A stretch of DNA of 31,183 nucleotides from a virus. The stretch is taken from positions 1 to 31,183 of the IMG/VR virus record IMGVR_UViG_3300037517_000619; one strand, given 5' to 3'. This document shows, one piece after another, positions 16,585-21,991 of this stretch. The translations under genes and the position numbers were made by a program. Positions within the stretch are counted from its first letter, which is position 1. Every line of letters begins with the position of its first letter. The notes under the pieces are model-generated. The model was not told the origin of the DNA. It did not search any database and saw nothing but the letters and a program-made list of their open reading frames with translations.

Positions 16585-16860
16585 TCAGACCAGCGCCCGG
16601 TTGGCGAGCATTGTGTCGGCAGTAGTCAGGCGCTGCATCAGCTGGGGAAGGATGTGGAAGTGGCGCTCGCGCTTGGCAGTTTCGATCATGTCGAGGGTCT
16701 CGGCGCGGAACTCTTGCCACTCTTGGCGCTGGGATTTGCGGGCAGGCTTGGCGGCGGCGGTGATGATCACCGGAGCGCCGGTCTGCTTGCGGTTGTTTGC
16801 TTTCCATGCGGCCAGCTCGGCGGCGGTCATGTTGTCGGTGATGGAGGGGCGACGGGTCAT
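16585..16860 (-). CDS. Small charged helical protein, unknown function
   Basis: From ATG 16860 the frame gives 91 residues starting MTRRPSITDNMTAAELAAWK. The region is helical and rich in Arg, Lys and Ala (AAWKANNRKQTGAP, RKSQRQEWQEFRAETLDMIETAKRERHFHILPQLMQRL). An upstream extension is open but reads as low-quality sequence, so the internal ATG is chosen. It may bind nucleic acid because of its positive helices, but no motif proves that. It is the first gene of the small leftward block and starts divergently from the gene at 16997, with a shared control region between. Confidence 0.5.
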   Translation of the reverse strand: MTRRPSITDNMTAAELAAWKANNRKQTGAPVIITAAAKPARKSQRQEWQEFRAETLDMIETAKRERHFHILPQLMQRLTTADTMLANRALV

Positions 16861-16943
16861 CGGTCGGGTGGCTGTCGATGTGTGAACTATACCCCGCCAA
16901 CGGGGCACCCTGCCTATCCGGTGCAGCCCGTTCACAATCCGTC

Positions 16944-16960
16944 ACAGTGCCTGTCACTGT
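16944..16960. promoter_or_regulatory. Candidate operator palindrome in a divergent intergenic region
   Basis: ACAGTG at 16944-16949 and CACTGT at 16955-16960 are a perfect 6-bp inverted repeat around five bases. GTCAC is also repeated directly at 16941 and 16953, twelve bases apart. The site lies in the 136-base gap between the leftward gene starting at 16860 and the rightward gene starting at 16997, where a repressor or activator could control both. On the minus strand TATAGT at 16885-16890 could be a -10 element but lacks a good -35. Confidence 0.35.
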
Positions 16961-16996
16961 TCCCGTCGCTACCGTGTGCCAAGCGGCGGTCAGCCC

Positions 16997-17182
16997 ATGC
17001 GGGCGTTCTACCTGGAAATCTCCGCCAAGCTCATCGTCCGATCCAACGCCGACCCCGACGACCTGCCAGCTGAGGTTTACTCACGCATGGCCGAGTTCAT
17101 CCCATCCGATGAGGACATCATCGACATCGAGGTGAACGCTGTCCCCTTGCCGCCGGACCTCTGTGGATCAGCACCACATTGA
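16997..17182 (+). CDS. Small acidic protein before the HNH nuclease
   Basis: The 61-residue product from ATG 16997 starts MRAFYLEISAKLIVRSN, then turns acidic (ADPDDLPAEVYSRMAEFIPSDEDIIDIEVNAVPLPPD). A strand-helix-strand plan is likely. GTG 16976 is an upstream alternative but adds an unstructured stretch. The gene overlaps the HNH gene by 20 bases, so the two may be translated together. A small acidic partner beside a nuclease could be an inhibitor or a DNA mimic, but this is speculation from charge and position. Confidence 0.55.
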   Translation: MRAFYLEISAKLIVRSNADPDDLPAEVYSRMAEFIPSDEDIIDIEVNAVPLPPDLCGSAPH

Positions 17183-17468
17183 TGAGACGCGCCTCGTCAC
17201 CCGGCGGTCGGCGCGTGACCAGATCCACCTCCGATGGGGGTACAGGTGCGCCTACTGCGGCGATCCGCTTGGCCGCAGCCCGACCCTCGATCACGTTGTG
17301 CCCAAGGTCCACGGAGGGCTCACCGTGCGTCAAAACCTTGTTTCCTGCTGCTTGATGTGCAACAGCCAGAAAGGGCACAAGCCGTGGGTGGACTGGTACA
17401 GAGCCCAGCCGTTCTGGTCAGAACTCGGCGAGTGGGCAATCGTGCGCTGGGTTGCTGGTGAAAACTAG
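17163..17468 (+). CDS. HNH endonuclease
   Basis: The 101 residues contain a full HNH/zinc-finger pattern: RCAYCGDP (C29, C32), LDHVVPKVHGG (D43, H44), QNLV (N58) and CCLMCNSQKGHK (C63, C66, N67). HNH enzymes of this size cut or nick DNA; in phages they help packaging, act as free-standing homing nucleases, or cut competitors. Here the gene is far from the packaging end of the map and sits between leftward blocks, so a homing or moron-type nuclease is as likely as a packaging helper. GTG 17163 is the start; the stop converges with the leftward peptide gene ending at 17465. Confidence 0.88.
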   Translation: MDQHHIDETRLVTRRSARDQIHLRWGYRCAYCGDPLGRSPTLDHVVPKVHGGLTVRQNLVSCCLMCNSQKGHKPWVDWYRAQPFWSELGEWAIVRWVAGEN

Positions 17469-17551
17469 GGCAAGATCCTGCTGCACACCCACAGCGCGAT
17501 CCAGCAGGTCACCCAATACTCCACGATCAGGATCAGCACATCGCGGAGCAT
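17465..17551 (-). CDS. 28-residue hydrophobic peptide
   Basis: ATG 17551 shares its A with the stop of the gene upstream (TGATG) and the frame ends at TAG 17465. The 28 residues are mostly hydrophobic with three tryptophans and two cysteines (VLILIVEYWVTCWIALWVC), enough for one membrane span. Coupling to the upstream gene suggests it is expressed, but such a short frame can arise by chance. Confidence 0.35.
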   Translation of the reverse strand: MLRDVLILIVEYWVTCWIALWVCSRILP

Positions 17552-17724
17552 CAGCGGCCGAGCAGGTGGTCCAGGTACAGCTCGGCCTGCCACAGGTCTG
17601 AGCTGTAGCGGCAGGTGCCACCGACGCAGCTGCGGTAGTACAGCTCGCCGCCACCATCAGGCTCGAGCGTCTCGATCCATCCGCCGTCACGATTAGTGCG
17701 GCTGATCACCTTCGGCTGGCTCAT
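17551..17724 (-). CDS. 57-residue small protein, unknown function
   Basis: The frame from ATG 17724 gives MSQPKVISRTNRDGGWIETL and a short beta-rich body with two cysteines (YYRSCVGGTCRYSS) and a terminal helix (DLWQAELYLDHLLGR). A longer frame from upstream exists but overlaps more of the previous gene. The CVGGTC pair could form a metal knuckle or a disulfide. It overlaps the upstream gene by 32 bases and the downstream peptide by one. No family recognised. Confidence 0.5.
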   Translation of the reverse strand: MSQPKVISRTNRDGGWIETLEPDGGGELYYRSCVGGTCRYSSDLWQAELYLDHLLGR

Positions 17725-18034
17725 AGATCTCGCATCTGACAGCAAAGCGGCCACCGCTCTGCTTTGATTCTGGCAACCCCATCTCGCACCGGCTTCGGCT
17801 CGTGTCCCAGTGCAGACAGTCCCAGCACATCCGCTGGCCGCCAGCTGGCCGCATGGTCAGCATTGCTGCCTCATAGATCTTCTGCGCCCGCAGAAATGCC
17901 TCCGACAGATGCACGGTGCCGGTGTCAGCTTCCAGCTGGTGCTCCGGCTTCGGTCCAAGGATCACCCGCGCGTGCCAGTTTCGGTCGGAGCGGCTGCACA
18001 CCAGCAGCAGGCGGCCGGCGTGCAGTCTAATCAT
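17693..18034 (-). CDS. Cys-rich small protein, possible zinc binder
   Basis: The 113-residue product has a beta-rich N-terminal half (MIRLHAGRLLLVCSRSDRN, then ARVILGPKPEHQLEADTG) and a helix (LSEAFLRAQKIYEAAML). The C-terminal part has four cysteines: MCWDCLHWD, then RCEMG and VRCEIYEP, a C-x2-C...C...C arrangement that could hold zinc. The ATG overlaps the upstream stop by four bases (ATGA). It belongs to the leftward run of mini-genes and has no recognised family; a nucleic-acid or protein-binding zinc module is a fair guess only. Confidence 0.65.
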   Translation of the reverse strand: MIRLHAGRLLLVCSRSDRNWHARVILGPKPEHQLEADTGTVHLSEAFLRAQKIYEAAMLTMRPAGGQRMCWDCLHWDTSRSRCEMGLPESKQSGGRFAVRCEIYEPAEGDQPH

Positions 18035-18264
18035 TCTTCCTCGCCGTAACTGGGCTGGTGGTAGAGGCGCTCAAGCTGCATTGATGCAGGCTCCGGTTCA
18101 CCGCCGGTGACGTGTGCCGCCAGCGGATCTTCAGGGTTCGCCGCGGTAAACACTGCCGGCCAATGCAGTTCTTTCACCACCACCAGGCTGGTGCGGGGGC
18201 TGCGCACCAAGATCCACAGCGCAAAACGCTCGATCAGGCTGAAGCCGGGGAGGTAACGCATCAT
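18031..18264 (-). CDS. Small protein, unknown function
   Basis: Starting at ATG 18264 the frame gives 77 residues (MMRYLPGFSLIERFALWILV...). A hydrophobic helix near residues 8-20 is followed by strands (TSLVVVKELHWPAVFTAANP) and an acidic end (YGEEE). The start overlaps the stop of the DUF3310 gene by four bases (ATGA), which argues for this ATG rather than the longer upstream frame. The function is unknown; the helix is too short and interrupted to claim a membrane anchor. Confidence 0.6.
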   Translation of the reverse strand: MMRYLPGFSLIERFALWILVRSPRTSLVVVKELHWPAVFTAANPEDPLAAHVTGGEPEPASMQLERLYHQPSYGEEE

Positions 18265-18473
18265 GCCTCCAGTTTGCCGAGTAGGCGGCGAAGATACCAA
18301 GCGGCTTTAGCAAGCGACACCGCCTCACCCTTGTGACGCTCGCGCCAGGTGTATTTGATGATGTTGCCCTTGCAGTAGCCGCGGAACTCCTCGGGCGTCA
18401 GGGCAGCCTCAATCGCATCGATGCACTCAATGCCACCCTGCCGGTAGTGGTCCGGGTTGATCTGGTCGCTCAT
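18261..18473 (-). CDS. DUF3310 family protein
   Basis: The 70 residues match the DUF3310 pattern well: NPDHYRQGGIECIDAIEA, then EEFRGYCKGNIIKYTWR and a final AAWYLRRLLGKLE helix. DUF3310 proteins are small helical proteins found in many phages, often in early regions next to nucleotide metabolism or recombination genes; their biochemical role is not established. The ATG 18473 start, coupled to the upstream stop by ATGA, makes MSDQINPDHY the N-terminus, the usual beginning for the family. An upstream extension of ten residues would add only a poor-quality leader. Confidence 0.88.
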   Translation of the reverse strand: MSDQINPDHYRQGGIECIDAIEAALTPEEFRGYCKGNIIKYTWRERHKGEAVSLAKAAWYLRRLLGKLEA

Positions 18474-18673
18474 GCCGCCACCTGCTGCTCTGCGTTCTTC
18501 CACTTCTTGCGCCGCACGATGTCGGAAACGTGCTGCACACTGATGCCGTAGGTGATGGCGATCATCAGCATGGTCTCGCCACCAGCGTGGAGCTGACGGA
18601 TCTCAACCGCGTTTTGTGGCGTCAGCACGGCAGTGCCTGGGATGTGGCCAGCCTTAAAGGTGCTCACTTCCAC
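18470..18673 (-). CDS. Small helix-turn-helix protein
   Basis: The 67-residue protein contains a clear helix-turn-helix: LTPQNAVEIRQLHAGGETM, then IAITYGISVQHVSDIVRRKKWK, where GIS is the turn and the following helix would lie in the DNA groove. This is the fold of many resolvase-type and sigma-like DNA-binding modules. It lacks any other domain, so it may be a phage transcription regulator or simply a DNA-recognition helper. ATG 18673 lies inside the end of the upstream gene (10-base overlap); GTG 18667 is an alternative. It could control its own operon. Confidence 0.7.
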   Translation of the reverse strand: MEVSTFKAGHIPGTAVLTPQNAVEIRQLHAGGETMLMIAITYGISVQHVSDIVRRKKWKNAEQQVAA

Positions 18674-18957
18674 TTATCTCCCAGCAGCTGCGCACCGCAG
18701 ACCTGGATCGCCTGCTGCGCGTTCTTCTGCGTCATCACCGACTCCGTGGCATCCATGGCGCGCACCACCTTCGCCAGCAGCTCGGGGTATTCCGTATCGC
18801 GGAAGTTGGCGGCCAGATCGTGGCAGAACTCATCCCAGAGCCCGGTATAGGTGGAGCGCAACGGGTGACCGTAAGGCAGCTGATCGCGGCCGCTGCGCTC
18901 GTAGAGCGCGTCCATTATGTCGGCGCGTTGCTGATCCAGAAATGTGGCAGGCGTCAT
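18664..18957 (-). CDS. 97-residue helical protein, unknown function
   Basis: The product starts MTPATFLDQQRADIMDALYE and is nearly all helix, with a RSTYTGLWDEFCHDLAANF centre and a final AQQAIQVCGAQLLGDKWK. I recall similar proteins in cyanophage and marine phage early regions without a known role. Start and stop overlap the neighbours by four and ten bases. There is no membrane segment and no catalytic pattern. Confidence 0.65.
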   Translation of the reverse strand: MTPATFLDQQRADIMDALYERSGRDQLPYGHPLRSTYTGLWDEFCHDLAANFRDTEYPELLAKVVRAMDATESVMTQKNAQQAIQVCGAQLLGDKWK

Positions 18958-19142
18958 GTGTCGAGTAAGTGGCGGACGTGAAGCAGCTCAGCGCAGAGCA
19001 GCTCGGTGCGTGGAACGGTGCGGAGCTGGTCGATTCTGATGTCAATCAGCTGCTGCAGCCGGTGGCGTTCATCATGGCGACCCTGTTGGTAGGTGCCGCT
19101 GTCGGTCAGCAGCTGGTTCACCCGTTCGCGGATCTCGCTCAC
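18954..19142 (-). CDS. 62-residue helical protein, unknown function
   Basis: The frame is open further upstream, but that part is a shadow of the neighbouring gene. GTG 19142 overlaps the upstream stop by four bases (GTGA) and begins a good helical sequence: VSEIRERVNQLLTDSG, RHRLQQLIDIRIDQLRT, ELLCAELLHVRHLLDT. It would form two or three short helices with heptad-like leucines, so it could be a small oligomerising protein. Function not recognised. Confidence 0.55.
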   Translation of the reverse strand: MSEIRERVNQLLTDSGTYQQGRHDERHRLQQLIDIRIDQLRTVPRTELLCAELLHVRHLLDT

Positions 19143-19375
19143 GCCACCTCCACCGCAGCACCCGGCCAGCGGGCCTGAGCGTATTTGATGGCGTGCCGCT
19201 TTGATTCCGCGCGCGTGATCCAGGTCATGGGGCGGGACCCCTGCGGGTAGATCAGCAGCCTGAACTCCTTGGTGCGCGCCTTCGGCTTCGGCCGGCTGAT
19301 GCCGTCGCCGTGCTTGCTGGTGGGCTCCTCCTCGCGCCACTGCCACGGCAGCATGGCGCCAACAACTTCAGGCAT
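19139..19375 (-). CDS. 78-residue small protein, unknown function
   Basis: The 78 residues begin MPEVVGAMLPWQW, are basic in the middle (SRPKPKARTKEFR) and end with strands and a helix (RLLIYPQGSRPMTWITRAESKRHAIKYAQARWPGAAVEVA). The final segment, with TRAESKRHAIKYAQARWPGA, is a pattern I have seen in small phage proteins of unknown function. It overlaps the upstream gene by eight bases and the next by four. A nucleic-acid binding role would fit its charge but is unproved. Confidence 0.65.
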   Translation of the reverse strand: MPEVVGAMLPWQWREEEPTSKHGDGISRPKPKARTKEFRLLIYPQGSRPMTWITRAESKRHAIKYAQARWPGAAVEVA

Positions 19376-19541
19376 GGCAGTTCGGGTCAGTGACGGTTTC
19401 AGGGTTCAGCCATTCGATCTCAGACCACCAAGGCAGCCATGAATCGGCGGCGATCAGCTTGGCCTCGGTGAGGCTGTGAGCGGTGATGCACTCGACCACG
19501 TTGGCGGCCTTGATCTGGAAGTAGAAGCGGCGTTCAGTCAT
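19368..19541 (-). CDS. 57-residue small protein, unknown function
   Basis: A short frame runs from ATG 19541 to TGA 19368-19370, filling the gap between two clear genes and overlapping each by eight bases. The protein starts MTERRFYFQIKAANVVECIT, continues AHSLTEAKLIAADSWLPWW and ends with a polar tail. A strand-helix-strand plan (FYFQIKAANVVE / SLTEAKLIAADSWL / SEIEWL) is visible and resembles the end of the next gene in the run, so both may belong to one small-domain family. The exact fit in the operon supports translation. Confidence 0.6.
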   Translation of the reverse strand: MTERRFYFQIKAANVVECITAHSLTEAKLIAADSWLPWWSEIEWLNPETVTDPNCHA

Positions 19542-19875
19542 CGAGTTGCTCCAGTGCGCGGCGAAGTGGTTCGATGATGTTGGGGTCTGTTGTTCGCTGT
19601 TTCACTGATTCCAGTGCATCCAGCGCCTGCTCCTTCAAGCTCGGCGGCTTGGGGCGGCGGGCGGCGCGGAGTTCATCGACATCCTCTGGCTCCCATTGAG
19701 CGCAGCGCACCAGATACTCACAGCACGCTTCAAGCTCCTGGTCGGCGCCCCATTGGGCGGCTTTAGTTGCAAGGTCAAGAACGTAATCCACGCTCCCCTC
19801 TGAATGATGCCTGGCGCTGAAGCCGGTCCACATGGCTACCAGCTCCGGCGGTGGGGTGATGGGATGCTCAGTCAT
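19534..19875 (-). CDS. 113-residue conserved-looking phage protein, unknown function
   Basis: The N-terminus MTEHPITPPPELVAMW and the QWGADQELEACCEYL and ARRPKPPSLKEQALDALE blocks form a pattern I recognise from many cyanobacterial phage and prophage genomes, always as hypothetical proteins. It is helical and has two adjacent cysteines. It overlaps the upstream tiny membrane-protein gene and the downstream 57-residue gene by eight bases each. Its frequent occurrence in such genomes is my main sequence hint for the host group. No function is known to me. Confidence 0.75.
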   Translation of the reverse strand: MTEHPITPPPELVAMWTGFSARHHSEGSVDYVLDLATKAAQWGADQELEACCEYLVRCAQWEPEDVDELRAARRPKPPSLKEQALDALESVKQRTTDPNIIEPLRRALEQLDD

Positions 19876-19999
19876 GCCGCACCACCTGCTGCGTGCCGGA
19901 ATGGGTGGGCTGGTGGTGTGCGCCGGATTCGATGCCGATCATTGCGAACACGGCCGCGGCGATCAGCAGGCAGATGGCGTTGTTGATGCGGTTGATCAT
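19868..19999 (-). CDS. 43-residue single-span membrane protein
   Basis: ATG 19999 overlaps the upstream stop by four bases (ATGA). The 43 residues have one hydrophobic helix near the N-terminus (NNAICLLIAAAVFAMIGI) and a histidine-rich polar tail (SGAHHQPTHSGTQQVVRHD). A small membrane protein is certain in topology if translated, but its role is unknown. Together with the next gene it makes a pair of tiny membrane proteins at the head of the operon. Confidence 0.55.
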   Translation of the reverse strand: MINRINNAICLLIAAAVFAMIGIESGAHHQPTHSGTQQVVRHD

Positions 20000-20160
20000 G
20001 GATAGAGACGCTGAACTAGCGCAGAGAGTGTGTTGTTGGTGCGATGAAGCCAGACGCCGAGCGTGAACCCGGCAACGTAAAACCACACTGCAATGGATGC
20101 GAGCTGATGCGCCCACACGTACAGATGCGGCCCCCAGTCACTCGTTAGTGCTTGTTTCAT
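19996..20160 (-). CDS. 54-residue single-span membrane protein, first gene of the leftward operon
   Basis: The frame from ATG 20160 starts MKQALTSDWGPHLYVWAHQL and has one hydrophobic segment (ASIAVWFYVAGFTLGVWL), then a polar end. A longer frame from 20187 exists, but its first codons lie within a stem-loop and have poor coding quality. The AACAGG stretch before ATG is the only ribosome-binding candidate and lies partly in that stem. A promoter candidate lies about 140 bases upstream. Function unknown. Confidence 0.55.
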   Translation of the reverse strand: MKQALTSDWGPHLYVWAHQLASIAVWFYVAGFTLGVWLHRTNNTLSALVQRLYP

Positions 20161-20213
20161 GGGCCTGTTTTGGTGGTGCCGGGCCAACCGGCAGCGCGGG
20201 CTTATTCAGGCCC
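20161..20213 (-). promoter_or_regulatory. Nested stem-loop in the leader of the leftward operon
   Basis: GGGCCTG at 20161-20167 pairs perfectly with CAGGCCC at 20207-20213. Inside lies a second perfect stem, TGCCGG 20177-20182 with CCGGCA 20188-20193, closed by a 5-base loop. In the leftward transcript the outer arm touches the start codon at 20160 and covers the AACAGG ribosome-binding candidate. The structure could limit translation of the first small membrane protein until it is opened. No known riboswitch class is recognised. Confidence 0.45.
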
Positions 20214-20299
20214 TGTTGCGCTCGGGTTTTACGGCCTCGTGTGCGCTGTTCGGCCGGCGGTTGAGTTTTGCGAGTGGACCGCTCCCCTCGTGATCACAT

Positions 20300-20328
20300 A
20301 TTACACCGCCCGCGGTTCACCCCGCCAA
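20300..20328 (-). promoter_or_regulatory. Candidate sigma70-type promoter for the leftward operon
   Basis: Read on the minus strand, TTGGCG at 20323-20328 and TGTAAT at 20300-20305 are separated by exactly 17 bases. The -35 has four and the -10 five matches to consensus. It starts about 16 bases after the stop of the zinc-ribbon gene and would begin a transcript near 20293, giving a leader of about 130 bases before ATG 20160. The -35 overlaps an 11-base motif also found at 16891-16901. Confidence 0.5.
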
Positions 20329-20344
20329 CCGTTGTGACAGTTCT

Positions 20345-20572
20345 TCACACGGCGTTGCTGCCCACGGCCAGCTCCACCGGCACACGCAGCACCGGCATGG
20401 ACTTGCCCCGCCCACGCGACCAGCCGATCACCGCCACGCTCACAGGCAGTTCCACCGTGTACCAGACATGCCCGCACCCCACGCACCGACGCTGCCGTGT
20501 GATCTGATGCGATTCCTTGCCGTTCGTACACAGCGCCCTGATCACATCACCACCGCAGCGCGGGCAGTCCAT
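20345..20572 (-). CDS. NrdR-like zinc ribbon protein
   Basis: The 75-residue protein begins MDCPRCGGDVIRA and has RQRRCVGCGHVWYTVE, so C3, C6, C30 and C33 form a four-cysteine zinc ribbon very like the N-terminal part of NrdR, the repressor of ribonucleotide reductase genes. The ATP-cone domain that follows in NrdR is absent; instead there is a short beta-rich tail (VSVAVIGWSRGRGKSM). It may bind DNA and act as a small regulator, perhaps on host or phage nucleotide genes. The longer upstream frame reads poorly, and ATG 20572 with this classic start is preferred. It diverges from the gene at 20609 with 36 bases between. Confidence 0.72.
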   Translation of the reverse strand: MDCPRCGGDVIRALCTNGKESHQITRQRRCVGCGHVWYTVELPVSVAVIGWSRGRGKSMPVLRVPVELAVGSNAV

Positions 20573-20608
20573 AGGTATGCTTGGAATGTACACCGCCACG
20601 GTAGCACA

Positions 20609-20833
20609 ATGAACTTCGGGCAGTGGATGGCGGTGGAGCTCTCGCCGGAGCAGCAGTTCGAGATCGAAAAACAAGCCCGCGCCTTGCTTCAGAGCAAAGA
20701 CGCGGGCGCTTTGGCTGCAGCTCTCCTCAAACAGACCTGCTACCAGCAGCAGCTGCTGCAGCAGGCCGTTAACGAGATTGCGCGCCTTGAATGCGAGCTG
20801 ATGGGCTTCCCTAGAACAGATCCGCCTCAGTGA
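20609..20833 (+). CDS. Lone rightward small helical protein
   Basis: The 74-residue product from ATG 20609 starts MNFGQWMAVELSPEQQFEIE and is helical, with QQQLLQQAVNEIARLECELM forming a likely coiled coil. An upstream extension in the same frame is low quality and covered by the opposite gene, so the internal ATG is chosen. It is the only rightward gene within 6 kb of leftward ones. Its end overlaps the leftward gene that stops at 20811 by 23 bases. Small helical proteins with this shape can be antirepressor-like or structural; no function can be fixed. Confidence 0.6.
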   Translation: MNFGQWMAVELSPEQQFEIEKQARALLQSKDAGALAAALLKQTCYQQQLLQQAVNEIARLECELMGFPRTDPPQ

Positions 20834-21137
20834 ACTCGCTCACCACGCCATCAGTCGCCGCGGCAAGGCTGGCGGCTGCGCTCTGAGCAGTGGCAGGCGG
20901 CACCCAGTCACGCGGCGGCTGCGCCACGGCGCTCACATAGTTGAGGCCGCTGCGCGCCTGCTTCTTCCAGCCGCTGATGGGCACCTGCACGCTGCCGTAC
21001 TGATCCGGCGTCTGGCTCATCACAAACGCACAGAAGGCGTCCAGCTCCTCGACCTTCACGTTCAACATGCCGGAAAAGTCAACCTTGCTCTCGGGCTTGG
21101 TGCTTTTGAAGATGCTCAGGTTCAGTTTGAAAGTCAT
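20811..21137 (-). CDS. Small protein at the end of the recombination operon
   Basis: The 108 residues start MTFKLNLSIFKSTKPESKVDF and have a beta-strand/helix pattern (MLNVKVEELDAFCAFVM, YGSVQVPISGWKKQARSGLNYVS) followed by an Ala-rich linker and an acidic-hydrophobic end (SEFTEADLF). The end looks like the C-terminal tip of single-stranded-DNA-binding proteins, which recruits partners. It lies three bases from the excisionase-like gene and behind the RecT-like gene, so a single-strand-DNA-linked accessory role is reasonable. No known domain is certain. Confidence 0.6.
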   Translation of the reverse strand: MTFKLNLSIFKSTKPESKVDFSGMLNVKVEELDAFCAFVMSQTPDQYGSVQVPISGWKKQARSGLNYVSAVAQPPRDWVPPATAQSAAASLAAATDGVVSEFTEADLF

Positions 21138-21140
21138 CGA

Positions 21141-21326
21141 TCAATCGTGGGTAATGGTGTTGGCCTGTTCGTATTGCTCCACCTCGGCCACGGGGTAGAG
21201 CACGAATCCAGGCGTGCGGAAGTAGGTCGGACCTTTGCCCGCCTTGCGCCATCGCATTAGCGTGTCAGGGTGCAACCCCCAGCGCTTTGCCAGTTGAGGC
21301 GCTGTCAGATACTCAGAAGAGCTCAT
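21141..21326 (-). CDS. Excisionase/MerR-like helix-turn-helix protein
   Basis: The 61-residue product from ATG 21326 has the winged-helix pattern of excisionase-like and AlpA-like proteins: YLTAPQLAKRWGLHPDTLMRWRKAGKGPTYFRTPG, followed by VLYPVAEVEQYEQ. The first helix pair reads the DNA and KGPTYFR makes the wing. Such proteins direct site-specific recombination or act as transcription regulators. No integrase is seen in this window, so a regulatory role is as likely. The gene begins within the last 14 bases of the RecT-like gene. Confidence 0.82.
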   Translation of the reverse strand: MSSSEYLTAPQLAKRWGLHPDTLMRWRKAGKGPTYFRTPGFVLYPVAEVEQYEQANTITHD

Positions 21327-21990
21327 CCTTATCAACCTCTTCTGTGACAACAACAGGCGTAGGAGCTGGCGCCGGTTGAGCAATGGCAGCATTCAGATCG
21401 GCCACGCTGGTTTCGGTCACCGTGACGGGCTCCACGTCGACCACTTCCTCTTGGCTTTGCATCCCGAGCAGCATGTCGCTGGCATACAGGCGACCCCAAA
21501 AGGCCGCGGCCCGGTAGCGGATCATCAACTCGGGCATCGTCACCCACTTTGATCCCGATTTCGTGGCCCAGCCCTCTTTGCGGGCCATGGCCATCGTGAT
21601 GGTTGGCCCCTTCAGCTCTTGCTGGCTGGCCAGGTCGGTCGCGACGGCATAGCAGGCAAGGCTGTCGCCTTCTCCGCTGATCTCAAATCGCAGCGGGCTG
21701 AACCGGCCGCAGCCGTTCACCATCGCAATGATGAAGCTGCTTGACCAGCTGGGTCGGCCGTGAATCACGTGCAGATGTTGCATCGCCAGGAAGGGCGAGA
21801 TGCCCATCCGGTTGGCAATCTCAAGCGCCACTAGGCAGTTGGCAAAGCCCTGCTGCCCTTGAAACTGAGGCGGAATCAGCGTGCTGCTGGCCAGCGCCTT
21901 GGCAATCCGTTGGGCGTCCTCAAATGCCTGGATGCCGCTGAACACTGAGCCGGTGGGCTGGGTGGCGGCTAGGGCTGATGATTTGGTCAT
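21313..21990 (-). CDS. recT: RecT-like single-strand annealing protein
   Basis: The 225-residue product from ATG 21990 has the RecT pattern: a helical N-terminal part (AFEDAQRIAKALASS), then CLVALEIANRMGISPFLAMQHLHVIHGRPSWSSSFIIAMV split over two helices, a central beta region and MPELMIRYRAAAFWGRLYASDMLLGMQSQEEVVD. RecT-type proteins anneal complementary single strands in phage recombination, working with an exonuclease that resects ends. The C-terminus is a Pro/Val linker ending EVDKDELF, an acidic tip. A TTG start upstream would overlap the neighbouring gene, while ATG 21990 lies just after that gene's stop. The RecE-like gene lies upstream in the same operon. Confidence 0.85.
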   Translation of the reverse strand: MTKSSALAATQPTGSVFSGIQAFEDAQRIAKALASSTLIPPQFQGQQGFANCLVALEIANRMGISPFLAMQHLHVIHGRPSWSSSFIIAMVNGCGRFSPLRFEISGEGDSLACYAVATDLASQQELKGPTITMAMARKEGWATKSGSKWVTMPELMIRYRAAAFWGRLYASDMLLGMQSQEEVVDVEPVTVTETSVADLNAAIAQPAPAPTPVVVTEEVDKDELF

Positions 21991-21991
21991 T

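Noticed and set aside
16556-16957. 133-codon minus-strand frame over the same stretch as the 91-residue gene
   Set aside because: Its protein is Arg/His-rich and low quality; the other frame, from ATG 16860, has a balanced helical composition.
17418-17690. 90-codon minus-strand frame opposite the HNH gene end
   Set aside because: Composition is typical of a shadow and it conflicts with the better frame from ATG 17724.
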